Below, piece by piece: positions 34,193 to 41,990 of a stretch of DNA of 54,867 bases. Position 1 is the stretch's first letter; every line of letters starts with the position of its first letter. The stretch spans positions 1-54,867 of the forward strand of contig CAKTKB010000001.1 in NCBI GenBank assembly GCA_934569195.1, given 5' to 3'. This DNA is from an uncultured Oscillospiraceae bacterium (GTDB taxonomy: Bacteria; Bacillota; Clostridia; Oscillospirales; Oscillospiraceae). The translations under genes and the position numbers were made by a program. The notes below the pieces were generated by a model, which did not search any database, was not told the origin of the DNA, and was given only the letters and a program-made list of their open reading frames with translations.

Positions 34193-36295
34193 ATGGATAA
34201 ATATATTGGCCGTCTGCTGGATAACCGGTACGAGATTCTGGAGGTCATCGGTACCGGCGGTATGGCGGTTGTGTACAAAGCCCGCTGCCACCGGCTCAAT
34301 CGTCTGGTAGCCATTAAAATTCTGAAGGACGAATACTCCCAGGATGAGGAGTTCCGCCGCCGCTTTCACGCGGAGAGCCAGGCCGTCGCCATGCTCAGCC
34401 ACCCAAACATTGTGGCCGTGTATGACGTGTCCACCTCGGCCGACGCGGATTACATCGTGATGGAGCTGATCGACGGCATCACGCTCAAGCAGTACATGGA
34501 GAAAAAAGGCGTGCTGAACTGGAAGGAGACGCTCCATTTTGCCATGCAGATCGCAAAGGCGCTGGAGCACGCCCACAGCCGCGGCATCGTCCACCGGGAT
34601 ATCAAGCCGCACAATGTGATGGTGCTGAAAAACGGGTCGGTGAAGGTGGCCGACTTCGGTATTGCCCGGGTCATGTCCAAGAGCAATACGCTGACCAAGG
34701 AGGCACTGGGATCGGTTCACTACATCTCGCCGGAGCAGGCCAAGGGAGGCCGGGTGGACAATCGGTCGGATATTTATTCCCTGGGCGTTGTCATGTACGA
34801 GATGATGACCGGACGCCCGCCCTATGACGGGGAATCCCCGGTGGCTGTGGCCATTCAGCATATCAACGGCGGCGCGCCCATGCCCTCTACCCTCAATCCC
34901 AATATTCCCGGCGGCCTGGAGCAGATCATTATGAAGGCTATGGCGGTCGAGCCGAATGACCGTTACCCGTCCGCTACCGCCATGCTGTATGACATGGATG
35001 AGTTCCGTAAGGACCCGACCATCCTGTTTGACTTCAACAATATGCCCATTGATGATGCTACCCGCATCCGGACGATTCCGCTGCAGCCTCAGACTCCGGC
35101 GGCCTCCTCCACGGCGGAGCGGACCGCTGCGGCCCGCAGCCGGCAAAATACCCAGCCGCTGCGGCAGGAACGGCCCTCGGCAGCCGGGGGAACAAAGGAC
35201 AACCGGACGCCCGCGCCCAAACGGCAGACGGAGACGGAGGAGGAAAGCCGCAGCCGGACCACGACCATAGCGGTTGTGGCGTGCTCGGCGGTTGTGGTCG
35301 TGGGAATCGTCATTTTCCTGGTGCTGCTGATCAGCGGAACCTTCTCCGGAAAGCCGGAGCAGGAGCTGGTGAAGGTTCCCCAGCTTGTGGGGAGCTACTA
35401 TGACCAGATCGATAAGGAAATCGACGGAATCGTCATTGTCCGGGGGCCGGGAGCTTACGACGACGTGTATGAACGCGGCCAGATCATGGACCAGAATCCC
35501 AAGGCCGGTGAGGAAATTTACAAGGGCAACCAGGTGGTGGTGACCGTCAGCCTGGGACCGGAGCCGCAGGAAAAGGTGATGGAGGATATCACGAACCTGA
35601 CGGAGCAGGAGGCCAGAGATTTCCTGGGCGAGCTGGGTCTGAACCTGGTGATTTTGCCCCGGCAGGAGGCCAGCGCCACGGTAGAGGCCGGGCGCATCAT
35701 CCGCACGGACCCCGTGCGCGGGGAGCAGCTGACCGAGGGGCAGACCATTACGCTCTGGATCAGCTCCGGCCCGGAGGTAAAGACGGCCCAGATGCCCAAG
35801 GTGGTTGGCCTGAAATACAGCACCGCTCTGGATCTGCTGACAAAGTATGGATTTACGGATGTGGATTACCGTTCCGTAGAGAGCGGAAAGCCCAAGGATG
35901 AGGTCGTCAGCCAGTCGGTAGAGAAGGGCGAGACGGTCAGTGTGGATACCAAGATCATTCTGGAGATTTCCGAGGGACCGGCGGAGACGACGGTGCCGCC
36001 CACGGAGCCGTCTACCGAGCCGCCGACGCAGCCGCCTACGACCCAGCCTGCTACGGATCCGGCGGATGTGACGGTGGAGAAGCGGGTGGAGCTGACCCTG
36101 CCTTCGGACCGGACGGAGCCGTACACCCTGAGCATCCGCCTGGGCGGTGAACGGGTCATGGAGGATATGGTGGTGCAGGTGGGTACCTACACCGTCATGG
36201 TGCAGCTTACCGGCAGCGGTGTGCAGTATTATGAACTGTACATTGACGATCAGTATTACCGCACGGAGAAGGTGGATTTTTCGGTCAATGGGTGA
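34193..36295 (+). CDS. prkC: PASTA-domain serine/threonine protein kinase
   Basis: A 700-aa membrane receptor kinase that senses peptidoglycan fragments or lipid II and controls wall synthesis, dormancy exit and translation. Residues 1-270 are a Hanks kinase: IGTGGMAVVYKA loop, Lys in VAIKIL, HRDIKPHN catalytic loop, DFGIAR and the activation segment ending in SPEQAKG. A basic Ser/Thr-rich juxtamembrane part and one helix (VVACSAVVVVGIVIFLVLLI) follow. Three PASTA repeats begin near VKVPQLVG, MEDITNLT and AQMPKVVG. A Pro/Thr tether and a C-terminal beta domain end the protein. It overlaps rsgA by eight bases. Confidence 0.96.
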   Translation: MDKYIGRLLDNRYEILEVIGTGGMAVVYKARCHRLNRLVAIKILKDEYSQDEEFRRRFHAESQAVAMLSHPNIVAVYDVSTSADADYIVMELIDGITLKQYMEKKGVLNWKETLHFAMQIAKALEHAHSRGIVHRDIKPHNVMVLKNGSVKVADFGIARVMSKSNTLTKEALGSVHYISPEQAKGGRVDNRSDIYSLGVVMYEMMTGRPPYDGESPVAVAIQHINGGAPMPSTLNPNIPGGLEQIIMKAMAVEPNDRYPSATAMLYDMDEFRKDPTILFDFNNMPIDDATRIRTIPLQPQTPAASSTAERTAAARSRQNTQPLRQERPSAAGGTKDNRTPAPKRQTETEEESRSRTTTIAVVACSAVVVVGIVIFLVLLISGTFSGKPEQELVKVPQLVGSYYDQIDKEIDGIVIVRGPGAYDDVYERGQIMDQNPKAGEEIYKGNQVVVTVSLGPEPQEKVMEDITNLTEQEARDFLGELGLNLVILPRQEASATVEAGRIIRTDPVRGEQLTEGQTITLWISSGPEVKTAQMPKVVGLKYSTALDLLTKYGFTDVDYRSVESGKPKDEVVSQSVEKGETVSVDTKIILEISEGPAETTVPPTEPSTEPPTQPPTTQPATDPADVTVEKRVELTLPSDRTEPYTLSIRLGGERVMEDMVVQVGTYTVMVQLTGSGVQYYELYIDDQYYRTEKVDFSVNG

Positions 36296-37178
36296 GGCGT
36301 ATACAGGGAGAATCGTAAAATCCCTCAGCGGATTTTACGAGGTGGAGCTTACCGGGCGGACGGTTACCTGCCGCGCCCGGGGCAGCCTGCGCCGGGGACC
36401 GGACTTTCCCCTTGTGGGGGATTGGGTCCGTATCTGCGTGGAGCGGGGCAAGGGAATGGTGGAGGAAATTCTGCCGCGGAAGAACCGTTTCGTGCGCCCC
36501 GCCGTGGCCAATATAGACGCGCTGGTGGTTTTTGCGTCCAATGTCAACCCCGTGACCGAACCGTTTTTGATCGACCGGGTCGCCGCGATTGCCGGGGATC
36601 AGGATGTGCCGGTGTATCTGTGCATCAACAAATGTGACCTGGACCCGGGGCAGGACCTGGCGGCCATTTACCGAAAGGCGGGCTTTCCGGTCATTCAGGC
36701 CAGTGCGGAAACCGGCGCCGGCATTGCGGAGCTGGGGCAACTGCTGCGGGGAAAGCTGACCGCGTTTACGGGAAATTCCGGCGTGGGAAAGAGCAGCATC
36801 CTCAATGCCCTGTGCCCGGGGCTGGCGCTGCCTACCGGAGAGGTTTCGGAGAAGCTTGGCCGGGGCCGGCACACCACGCGGCATGTGGAGCTGTTCCGCG
36901 TGGCGGAGGAGACTTATGTGGCGGATACGCCGGGCTTTTCCTCCTTTGACACGGATCAGATGGATGTGCTGCTGAAGGAGAATCTGCAATATGCGTTTCC
37001 GGATTTTTCGCCGTATTTGGGACAGTGCCAGTTCCGGGACTGCACCCACCGGGAGGAGCCGGGATGCAGCATACGGCAGGCGGTAGAGGATGGCGGAATC
37101 GGCCCGACCCGATATCGCAGCTATCTGCGGCTGTATGAAAAGGCGGAGCAGATAAAGGCATGGGACCGCAAGGTGTGA
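36288..37178 (+). CDS. rsgA: Ribosome small-subunit-dependent GTPase RsgA
   Basis: Circularly permuted GTPase that checks 30S subunit maturation. The 296-aa protein has an N-terminal OB fold (GRIVKSLSGFYEVEL), G4 NKCD before G1 GNSGVGKSSILN, and G3 DTPGFSSF. The zinc motif CQFRDCTHREEPGC is near the end. The ATG at 36288 lies inside the end of prkC, so expression is coupled to the kinase. It is the last gene of the long operon; a strong terminator follows. Confidence 0.96.
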   Translation: MGEAYTGRIVKSLSGFYEVELTGRTVTCRARGSLRRGPDFPLVGDWVRICVERGKGMVEEILPRKNRFVRPAVANIDALVVFASNVNPVTEPFLIDRVAAIAGDQDVPVYLCINKCDLDPGQDLAAIYRKAGFPVIQASAETGAGIAELGQLLRGKLTAFTGNSGVGKSSILNALCPGLALPTGEVSEKLGRGRHTTRHVELFRVAEETYVADTPGFSSFDTDQMDVLLKENLQYAFPDFSPYLGQCQFRDCTHREEPGCSIRQAVEDGGIGPTRYRSYLRLYEKAEQIKAWDRKV

Positions 37179-37217
37179 GCCGCAGCGTACGGCCCTATAA
37201 AACGGATAGGTACAACG

Positions 37218-37250
37218 AAAGCCCGGATGCTTGGATGCATCCGGGCTTTT
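37218..37250 (+). terminator. Intrinsic terminator of the cdaA-rsgA operon
   Basis: A 10-bp perfect stem (37221-37230 with 37237-37246) extended by AAA/TTT, followed by TTTT, 40 bp after the rsgA stop. Confidence 0.92.
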
Positions 37251-37315
37251 ATGGACGGTTTGACAGAAAGGAAATGTCTGTGCGCCGGTACTCTGCGGGG
37301 TCTATGGGCAGCACA

Positions 37316-37351
37316 AGAGGGCATCCTCCGTTGGGAGAATGCCCTCTCTTT
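37316..37351. terminator. Hairpin between convergent rsgA and fba
   Basis: A 9-bp stem (37316-37324 with 37339-37347) lying 32 bp after the fba stop on the minus strand. It is followed by CTTTTG on the plus strand and by TTGTGC on the minus strand, so it is probably the fba terminator but weak in T residues. Confidence 0.6.
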
Positions 37352-37382
37352 TGAAAGGCAGATCTACGAATGGCAGAACCAA

Positions 37383-38351
37383 TCAGGCCTTGCCGGCGCA
37401 GCCCAGCACGTCCACCAGCTTGTGGCGGACCAGCTCCTTGATGTTGGCGCGGGCGGGCTTCAGGTACTCGCGGGGATCAAACTTGTCGGGGTGCTCAGCA
37501 AAGAACTGACGGATGGTGCCGGTCATGGCCAGCCGCAGGTCAGAGTCGATGTTGATCTTGCACACGGACAGCTCAGCGGCGTGACGGAGCTGTTCCTCGG
37601 GAATGCCGACAGCGTCGGGCATCTTGCCGCCGTGGGTGTTGATCATCTTCACGTACTCCTGAGGCACGGAAGAAGAGCCGTGGAGCACGATGGGGAAGCC
37701 GGGCAGACGCTTGGAAACTTCCTCCAGCACGTCGAAACGCAGGGGAGGCGGAACCAGAATGCCCTTCTCGTTGCGGGTGCACTGTGCGGCGGTGAACTTG
37801 TAGGCGCCGTGAGAGGTGCCGATGGCGATAGCCAGAGAGTCACAGCCGGTCTTGGAGACAAACTCCTCCACTTCCTCGGGACGGGTGTAGGAGGCAGCGC
37901 CGTGCTCAACCTTGACCTCGTCCTCAATGCCGGCCAGGGTGCCCAGCTCGGCCTCGACCACGACACCGTGGTCATGGGCGTACTCGACGACCTTCTTGGT
38001 GATCTCGATGTTCTCGGCAAAGGGCTTGGAGGAGGCGTCGATCATGACGGAGGTAAAGCCGCCGTCGATGCAGCTCTTGCAGGTCTCAAAGTCGGGACCG
38101 TGGTCCAGGTGCAGCACGATGGGAATCTCGGGGCACTCAATAACAGCGGCCTCAACCAGCTTCACCAGGTAGGTGTGGTTGGCATAGGCGCGGGCGCCCT
38201 TGGACACCTGCAGGATCACAGGAGCGTGCTCTTCACGGCAAGCTTCGGTGATGCCCTGAACGATCTCCATATTGTTGACATTGAAAGCGCCGATGGCGTA
38301 GCCGCCGTCGTAAGCCTTGCGGAACATTTCGGTAGAAGTTACCAGAGGCAT
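37383..38351 (-). CDS. fba: Class II fructose-bisphosphate aldolase
   Basis: Zinc-dependent aldolase splitting fructose 1,6-bisphosphate into two triose phosphates. The 322-aa enzyme shows AIGAFNVNNMEIVQGI, the metal His and Asp in VLHLDHGPDFE, the Glu of EAELGT, AIGTSHGAYKF and VLHGSSSVP. MPLVTS is chosen as start because AAAGGA is correctly spaced for it and touches the ATG nine bases earlier. It is divergent from the phosphofructokinase gene with back-to-back promoters. Confidence 0.95.
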   Translation of the reverse strand: MPLVTSTEMFRKAYDGGYAIGAFNVNNMEIVQGITEACREEHAPVILQVSKGARAYANHTYLVKLVEAAVIECPEIPIVLHLDHGPDFETCKSCIDGGFTSVMIDASSKPFAENIEITKKVVEYAHDHGVVVEAELGTLAGIEDEVKVEHGAASYTRPEEVEEFVSKTGCDSLAIAIGTSHGAYKFTAAQCTRNEKGILVPPPLRFDVLEEVSKRLPGFPIVLHGSSSVPQEYVKMINTHGGKMPDAVGIPEEQLRHAAELSVCKINIDSDLRLAMTGTIRQFFAEHPDKFDPREYLKPARANIKELVRHKLVDVLGCAGKA

Positions 38352-38403
38352 TGGAATCATCCTTTCTTAAATAAGCAGGCAAGCCTGCCTTTTGTTCGCC
38401 ACC

Positions 38404-38431
38404 ATTATACCACATTTTTTTCCCTTTTCAA
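38404..38431 (-). promoter_or_regulatory. Promoter of fba
   Basis: Minus strand: TTGAAA (38426-38431), 16-bp spacer, TATAAT (38404-38409). Start codon about 50 bp downstream. Confidence 0.8.
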
Positions 38432-38440
38432 TAAAAATAT

Positions 38441-38469
38441 TTGCCATTCCCCGCAATTCGTGATATAAT
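38441..38469 (+). promoter_or_regulatory. Promoter of the PPi-phosphofructokinase gene
   Basis: TTGCCA (38441-38446), 17-bp spacer, TATAAT (38464-38469). Only nine bases separate the -35 from that of the divergent fba promoter, so a single regulator could act on both. Confidence 0.8.
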
Positions 38470-38550
38470 GCGGCTGGTGGGGATTTTGACAGGAAAATTC
38501 CCGCAAAATATAACCGGAAATTCGATTTCTTTATGGAGGTATTATCAATA

Positions 38551-39795
38551 ATGTCTGAGAAAACTCTTGTCGGTTCTGCGATTATCGGTCAGTCCGGCGG
38601 CCCGTCTGCCGTCATCAACTGCTCTGCCTACGGCGTCATCAAGACCGCGCTGGAAAACCCCAGCATTACCACGGTTTACGGCGCTTTCCACGGCATCAAG
38701 GGCGTGCTGAACGATCAGCTCATGATTATGGATGAGGAAGATCCCGCAGAGCTGGCCAATATGCTCCATACGCCTTCCTCCGCCCTCGGCTCCTGCCGGT
38801 ACAAGATCGCGGACCCGGATGTGGACGACACCGATTACAAGCGCATCCTGGAGATTTTCAAGAAGTATAACGTGCGTTACTTCTTCTACAACGGCGGCAA
38901 CGACTCCATGGACACCTGCAACAAGATCTCCAAGTATATGAGCCGCGTGGGCTATGAGTGCCGCGTTATGGGCGTGCCCAAGACCATCGACAACGATCTG
39001 GCCGGAACCGATCACTGCCCCGGCTTCGCCTCTGCCGCCAAGTATATTGCTACCTCCGTCATGGAAGTGTCCCGGGACTGCCACGTTTACGACACGGGCA
39101 TGGTTACCATCATTGAGTGCATGGGCCGTCACGCCGGTTGGCTGACTGCTGCGGCTGCTCTGGCCGGTCTGAAGGGCGACGGCCCCGATCTGGTCTACCT
39201 GCCCGAGGTGGATTTCAACATGGATCAGTTCATCGCGGACGTAAAGCGCATTTACGGCGAGAAGAAGAACTGCATCGTGGCCGTGTCCGAGGGTGTACAC
39301 TACGCCGACGGCACCTTCGTTTCCGAGGCCAAGACCTCCGGTACCGACGGCTTCGGTCATGCCCAGCTGGGCGGCCTGGCGGCTCGTCTGGCCGATGTGG
39401 TGAAGGCGGCTACCGGAGCAAAGGTTCGCCCCATCGAGCTGTCCCTGCTGCAGCGCTGCGCCGCACACTGCGCCTCCGGTACGGATATTGCGGAGTCCTT
39501 CCTGTCCGGTAAGGTGGCGGTCGAGGCTGCCGTGGCCGGTACGACGGATAAGATGGTGGGCTTCAAGTGCACCCGCGGCGCCGATGGCTACAAGTGCGAG
39601 CCGGAGCTGTTTGACCTGAGCGTTGTCGCCAACACCGAGAAGAAGGTTCCTCTGGAGTGGATCAATGCAGAAGGAAACGGCGTGACCCAGGGCTTCATCG
39701 ACTACTGCCTGCCCCTGATTCAGGGCGAGACCGGCATGGTCAAGGAGGATGGCCTGCCCCGCTTCGTTCAGCTCAAGCGTGTGTTTGCCAAGTAA
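38551..39795 (+). CDS. Diphosphate-dependent 6-phosphofructokinase
   Basis: Converts fructose 6-phosphate to the 1,6-bisphosphate using pyrophosphate, reversibly, so it serves glycolysis and gluconeogenesis. The 414-aa protein begins SAIIGQSGGPSAVIN. The PPi type is shown by two diagnostic positions: Asp in GGNDSMDT (ATP enzymes have GGDGS) and Lys in VPKTIDNDLAGTDHCPGF. MGRHAGWL is the sugar-phosphate site. The ATG at 38551 uses GGAGGT 11 bases upstream; an earlier in-frame ATG is part of that SD. Its own promoter and terminator are present. Confidence 0.94.
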   Translation: MSEKTLVGSAIIGQSGGPSAVINCSAYGVIKTALENPSITTVYGAFHGIKGVLNDQLMIMDEEDPAELANMLHTPSSALGSCRYKIADPDVDDTDYKRILEIFKKYNVRYFFYNGGNDSMDTCNKISKYMSRVGYECRVMGVPKTIDNDLAGTDHCPGFASAAKYIATSVMEVSRDCHVYDTGMVTIIECMGRHAGWLTAAAALAGLKGDGPDLVYLPEVDFNMDQFIADVKRIYGEKKNCIVAVSEGVHYADGTFVSEAKTSGTDGFGHAQLGGLAARLADVVKAATGAKVRPIELSLLQRCAAHCASGTDIAESFLSGKVAVEAAVAGTTDKMVGFKCTRGADGYKCEPELFDLSVVANTEKKVPLEWINAEGNGVTQGFIDYCLPLIQGETGMVKEDGLPRFVQLKRVFAK

Positions 39796-39810
39796 GAAAA
39801 GAAAAAATTG

Positions 39811-39840
39811 GAGGGGCCGCGGTTTCGCGGCTCCTTTTTT
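39811..39840 (+). terminator. Intrinsic terminator of the phosphofructokinase gene
   Basis: A 9-bp stem with one G-T pair, a GTTT loop and six T residues, starting 16 bp after the stop codon. Confidence 0.93.
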
Positions 39841-39888
39841 ATCCCAGGGGTGCCGGTATTCCGGCCGCGGCAGCATTCGGGGCATTTC

Positions 39889-39931
39889 CCGGTAAAAAGA
39901 ACCCGCTGCAAAACTTCGGTTTTACAGCGGG
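39889..39931 (-). terminator. Intrinsic terminator of mnmA
   Basis: A compound stem (39902-39908 with 39925-39931, continuing through AAAAC/GTTTT) closed by a TTCG-type loop. On the minus strand TTCTTTTTACC follows. Confidence 0.88.
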
Positions 39932-39972
39932 AGCGGGTATGAATAGGGGGAAAAGGGAGTATTTCCAAGCTC

Positions 39973-41064
39973 TTATGCGTCCGCGGCGGAAAGAATGGTA
40001 CCGCCGCCTACAACGGTGTCGCCGTCGTAAAGAACGACAGCCTGTCCCGGGGTGACGGCCCGCTGGGGAGCGTCAAATCGAACGCAGGCCCGCCCGCCGT
40101 CCATGGGGGAGACGGTAGCCGGCTGGGGAACCTGCCGGGAACGGGTTTTGGCAGTCACGCGCATCGGCCCGGTCAGCTCCGGAAAGGGGAACCAGTTCCA
40201 GTCCCCGGCGACCAGGGAGGGGGAATACAGCGCCTGCTCCGGCCCGACGGTGACGGTGTTGGCCGCCATATTTTTGCCGCAGACATATACCGGCGCGCCC
40301 ATGGCCAGGCCCAATCCCTTGCGCTGCCCCAGGGTATAGGCGACGGCTCCGCGGTGCTGCCCCACCACGTGGCCCTGAAGGTCCAGAAAGTCTCCCTGTG
40401 GGTAATGCTTGCCGGTGTAGCGCTCCAGAAATGCAGTATAATCTCCGTCCGGGACAAAGCAGATGTCCTGGCTGTCGTGCTTCTTTGCGTTGACAAAGCC
40501 TTGCGCCTCGGCAATCTGCCGGACCTGTTCCTTGGTCAGCTCCCCCAGAGGGAAGCAGGTGTGGGCAAGCTGCTCCTGGGTCAGAGAGTAGAGGTAGTAG
40601 CTCTGATCCTTAGGGTCGCAGGCCGCCCGGCAGAGCAAGTACCGCCCGGAGACCGGGTCCCGGCGGATGCGGGCGTAGTGCCCGGTGACCACATATTCAC
40701 AGCCCAGCTCCAACGCCCGGCGGAGCAGGTGCTCAAATTTCAGGTAGCGGTTGCAGTCGATGCAGGGATTGGGCGTCCCGCCGCATTCGTAGCAGCGGAC
40801 GAACTTGTCCATGACCCGTTCCCGGAAATCGTCGGTAAAATTAAAGACGTAATAGGGAAAACCCAGCCGGTACGCGACGCTTCGGGCGTCCTCCACGTCC
40901 TCCAGACTGCAGCAGGTGCTTTGCTGTCCCTCCGGCAGGATGGCGTTGTCAAACAGACGCATGGTGGCGCCGATGCAGGAAAAACCGGCCTGCTGCATCA
41001 GATAGGCGGCGACGGAGCTGTCGACACCGCCGCTCATGGCGATAAGGGCGCGCTTGTTATCCAT
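39973..41064 (-). CDS. mnmA: tRNA-specific 2-thiouridylase MnmA
   Basis: Thiolates U34 of tRNA-Lys, -Glu and -Gln using ATP and a persulfide donor. The 363-aa enzyme has the PP-loop AMSGGVDSSVAAYL, the first catalytic Cys in GGTPNPCIDCN, the second in HDSQDICFVPDGDY, and a C-terminal beta-barrel. GGAGG lies upstream of the ATG at 41064; the GTG before it is not needed. The sulfur donor may be a cysteine desulfurase such as the one at 21366, which is distant (inference). Confidence 0.96.
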   Translation of the reverse strand: MDNKRALIAMSGGVDSSVAAYLMQQAGFSCIGATMRLFDNAILPEGQQSTCCSLEDVEDARSVAYRLGFPYYVFNFTDDFRERVMDKFVRCYECGGTPNPCIDCNRYLKFEHLLRRALELGCEYVVTGHYARIRRDPVSGRYLLCRAACDPKDQSYYLYSLTQEQLAHTCFPLGELTKEQVRQIAEAQGFVNAKKHDSQDICFVPDGDYTAFLERYTGKHYPQGDFLDLQGHVVGQHRGAVAYTLGQRKGLGLAMGAPVYVCGKNMAANTVTVGPEQALYSPSLVAGDWNWFPFPELTGPMRVTAKTRSRQVPQPATVSPMDGGRACVRFDAPQRAVTPGQAVVLYDGDTVVGGGTILSAADA

Positions 41065-41094
41065 CACAGAAGCCTCCGGTATTGTTATTTCCGT

Positions 41095-41123
41095 AGTATA
41101 TCAGTACGGCGGAGCTTTGTCAA
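41095..41123 (-). promoter_or_regulatory. Promoter of mnmA
   Basis: Minus strand: TTGACA (41118-41123), 17-bp spacer, TATACT (41095-41100), 30 bp before the start codon. Confidence 0.82.
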
Positions 41124-41204
41124 TAAAAAATGCCGGATCGTTTCTCAGACTACGGTAAAAAAGAGAAACGCCGGAAAAAACCGGGCCGGAAATAGAAAAT
41201 TTCC

Positions 41205-41253
41205 TTGCTTTTCCTCCAGGGGGATGATATAATCGATACAGAATTTTATCGAT
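41205..41253 (+). promoter_or_regulatory. rex promoter with start-site inverted repeat
   Basis: TTGCTT (41205-41210), 17-bp spacer, TATAAT (41228-41233). An inverted repeat ATCGATA (41232-41238) / TATCGAT (41247-41253) begins inside the -10 and spans the expected RNA start. It does not match the usual TTGTGA-type Rex box, so it may bind another regulator or a variant site. Confidence 0.7.
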
Positions 41254-41296
41254 ATAATTGGGTGGAAAAACCCCGCAAAGGTCAGGAGGAGACCCC

Positions 41297-41935
41297 ATGG
41301 AGAAAAGAGAGATATCCAAATCGGTGCTCAAGCGTCTGCCGGGATACCTGAGCTACCTGAGGAGTATGCCGGAGGGAGGCTCGCCCTATATTTCCGCGAC
41401 TGCCCTGGCCAACGCCCTTGGGATGGGCGAGGTGCAGGTGCGTAAGGATTTGGCCATGGTTTCCGACGGCGGACGCCCAAAGATCGGCTATCTGAGGGAG
41501 AGCCTGATCGACGACATAGAACAGTTTCTGGGCTATGACAATACGACCGACGCCGTGCTGATCGGCGCGGGCAAGCTGGGACAGGCGCTGCTGGGCTATG
41601 GCGGATTTGAGGCGTATGGCCTGAACATCCTGGCGGCCTTCGATATCCATCCCGCTGCGGACAGGACGGAGGAGGGAAAGCCCATCTACCCCATGTCCAT
41701 GCTGGAGAGCTTCTGCCGCGCCCACAAGATCCTTATGGGAATCCTGACAGTCCCGGCGGACTGCGCCCAGGAAATCTGCGACCGGCTGATCGCCTGTGGG
41801 ATAAAGGCCATCTGGACCTTCGCGCCGGTTCACCTGGACGTGCCGGAGCACATTCTGGTGCAGAGCGAAAATATGGCGACCTCGCTGGCGGTGCTGAGTA
41901 TGCACCTGAAGGCGCAGATCATGGAAAAGAAATAA
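41297..41935 (+). CDS. rex: Redox-sensing transcriptional repressor Rex
   Basis: A 212-aa dimeric repressor that reads the NADH/NAD+ ratio and controls fermentation genes. The N-terminal winged helix (SVLKRLPGYLSYLR, then SATALANALGMGEVQVRKDLA) is followed by a Rossmann domain with VLIGAGKLGQALLGYGGF and AAFDIHP. A C-terminal domain-swapping helix ends it (NMATSLAVLSMHLK). The ATG at 41297 has AGGAGGA upstream. Single gene with its own promoter and terminator. Confidence 0.96.
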   Translation: MEKREISKSVLKRLPGYLSYLRSMPEGGSPYISATALANALGMGEVQVRKDLAMVSDGGRPKIGYLRESLIDDIEQFLGYDNTTDAVLIGAGKLGQALLGYGGFEAYGLNILAAFDIHPAADRTEEGKPIYPMSMLESFCRAHKILMGILTVPADCAQEICDRLIACGIKAIWTFAPVHLDVPEHILVQSENMATSLAVLSMHLKAQIMEKK

Positions 41936-41940
41936 AGCAA

Positions 41941-41985
41941 GGTGCCTGCTGCAAATGAACGGATTTGCAGCAGGCACCTATTTTA
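41941..41985. terminator. Bidirectional terminator between rex and the convergent membrane-protein gene
   Basis: A 16-bp perfect stem (41941-41956 with 41963-41978) with TATTTTATC on the plus strand and TTGCTTTATTTC on the minus strand. One of the strongest hairpins in the window. Confidence 0.92.
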
Positions 41986-41990
41986 TCGGT

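Noticed and set aside
41232..41253. Rex operator upstream of rex
   Set aside because: The repeat is ATCGATA/TATCGAT, not the TTGTGA-type Rex site, so I did not call it a Rex box.
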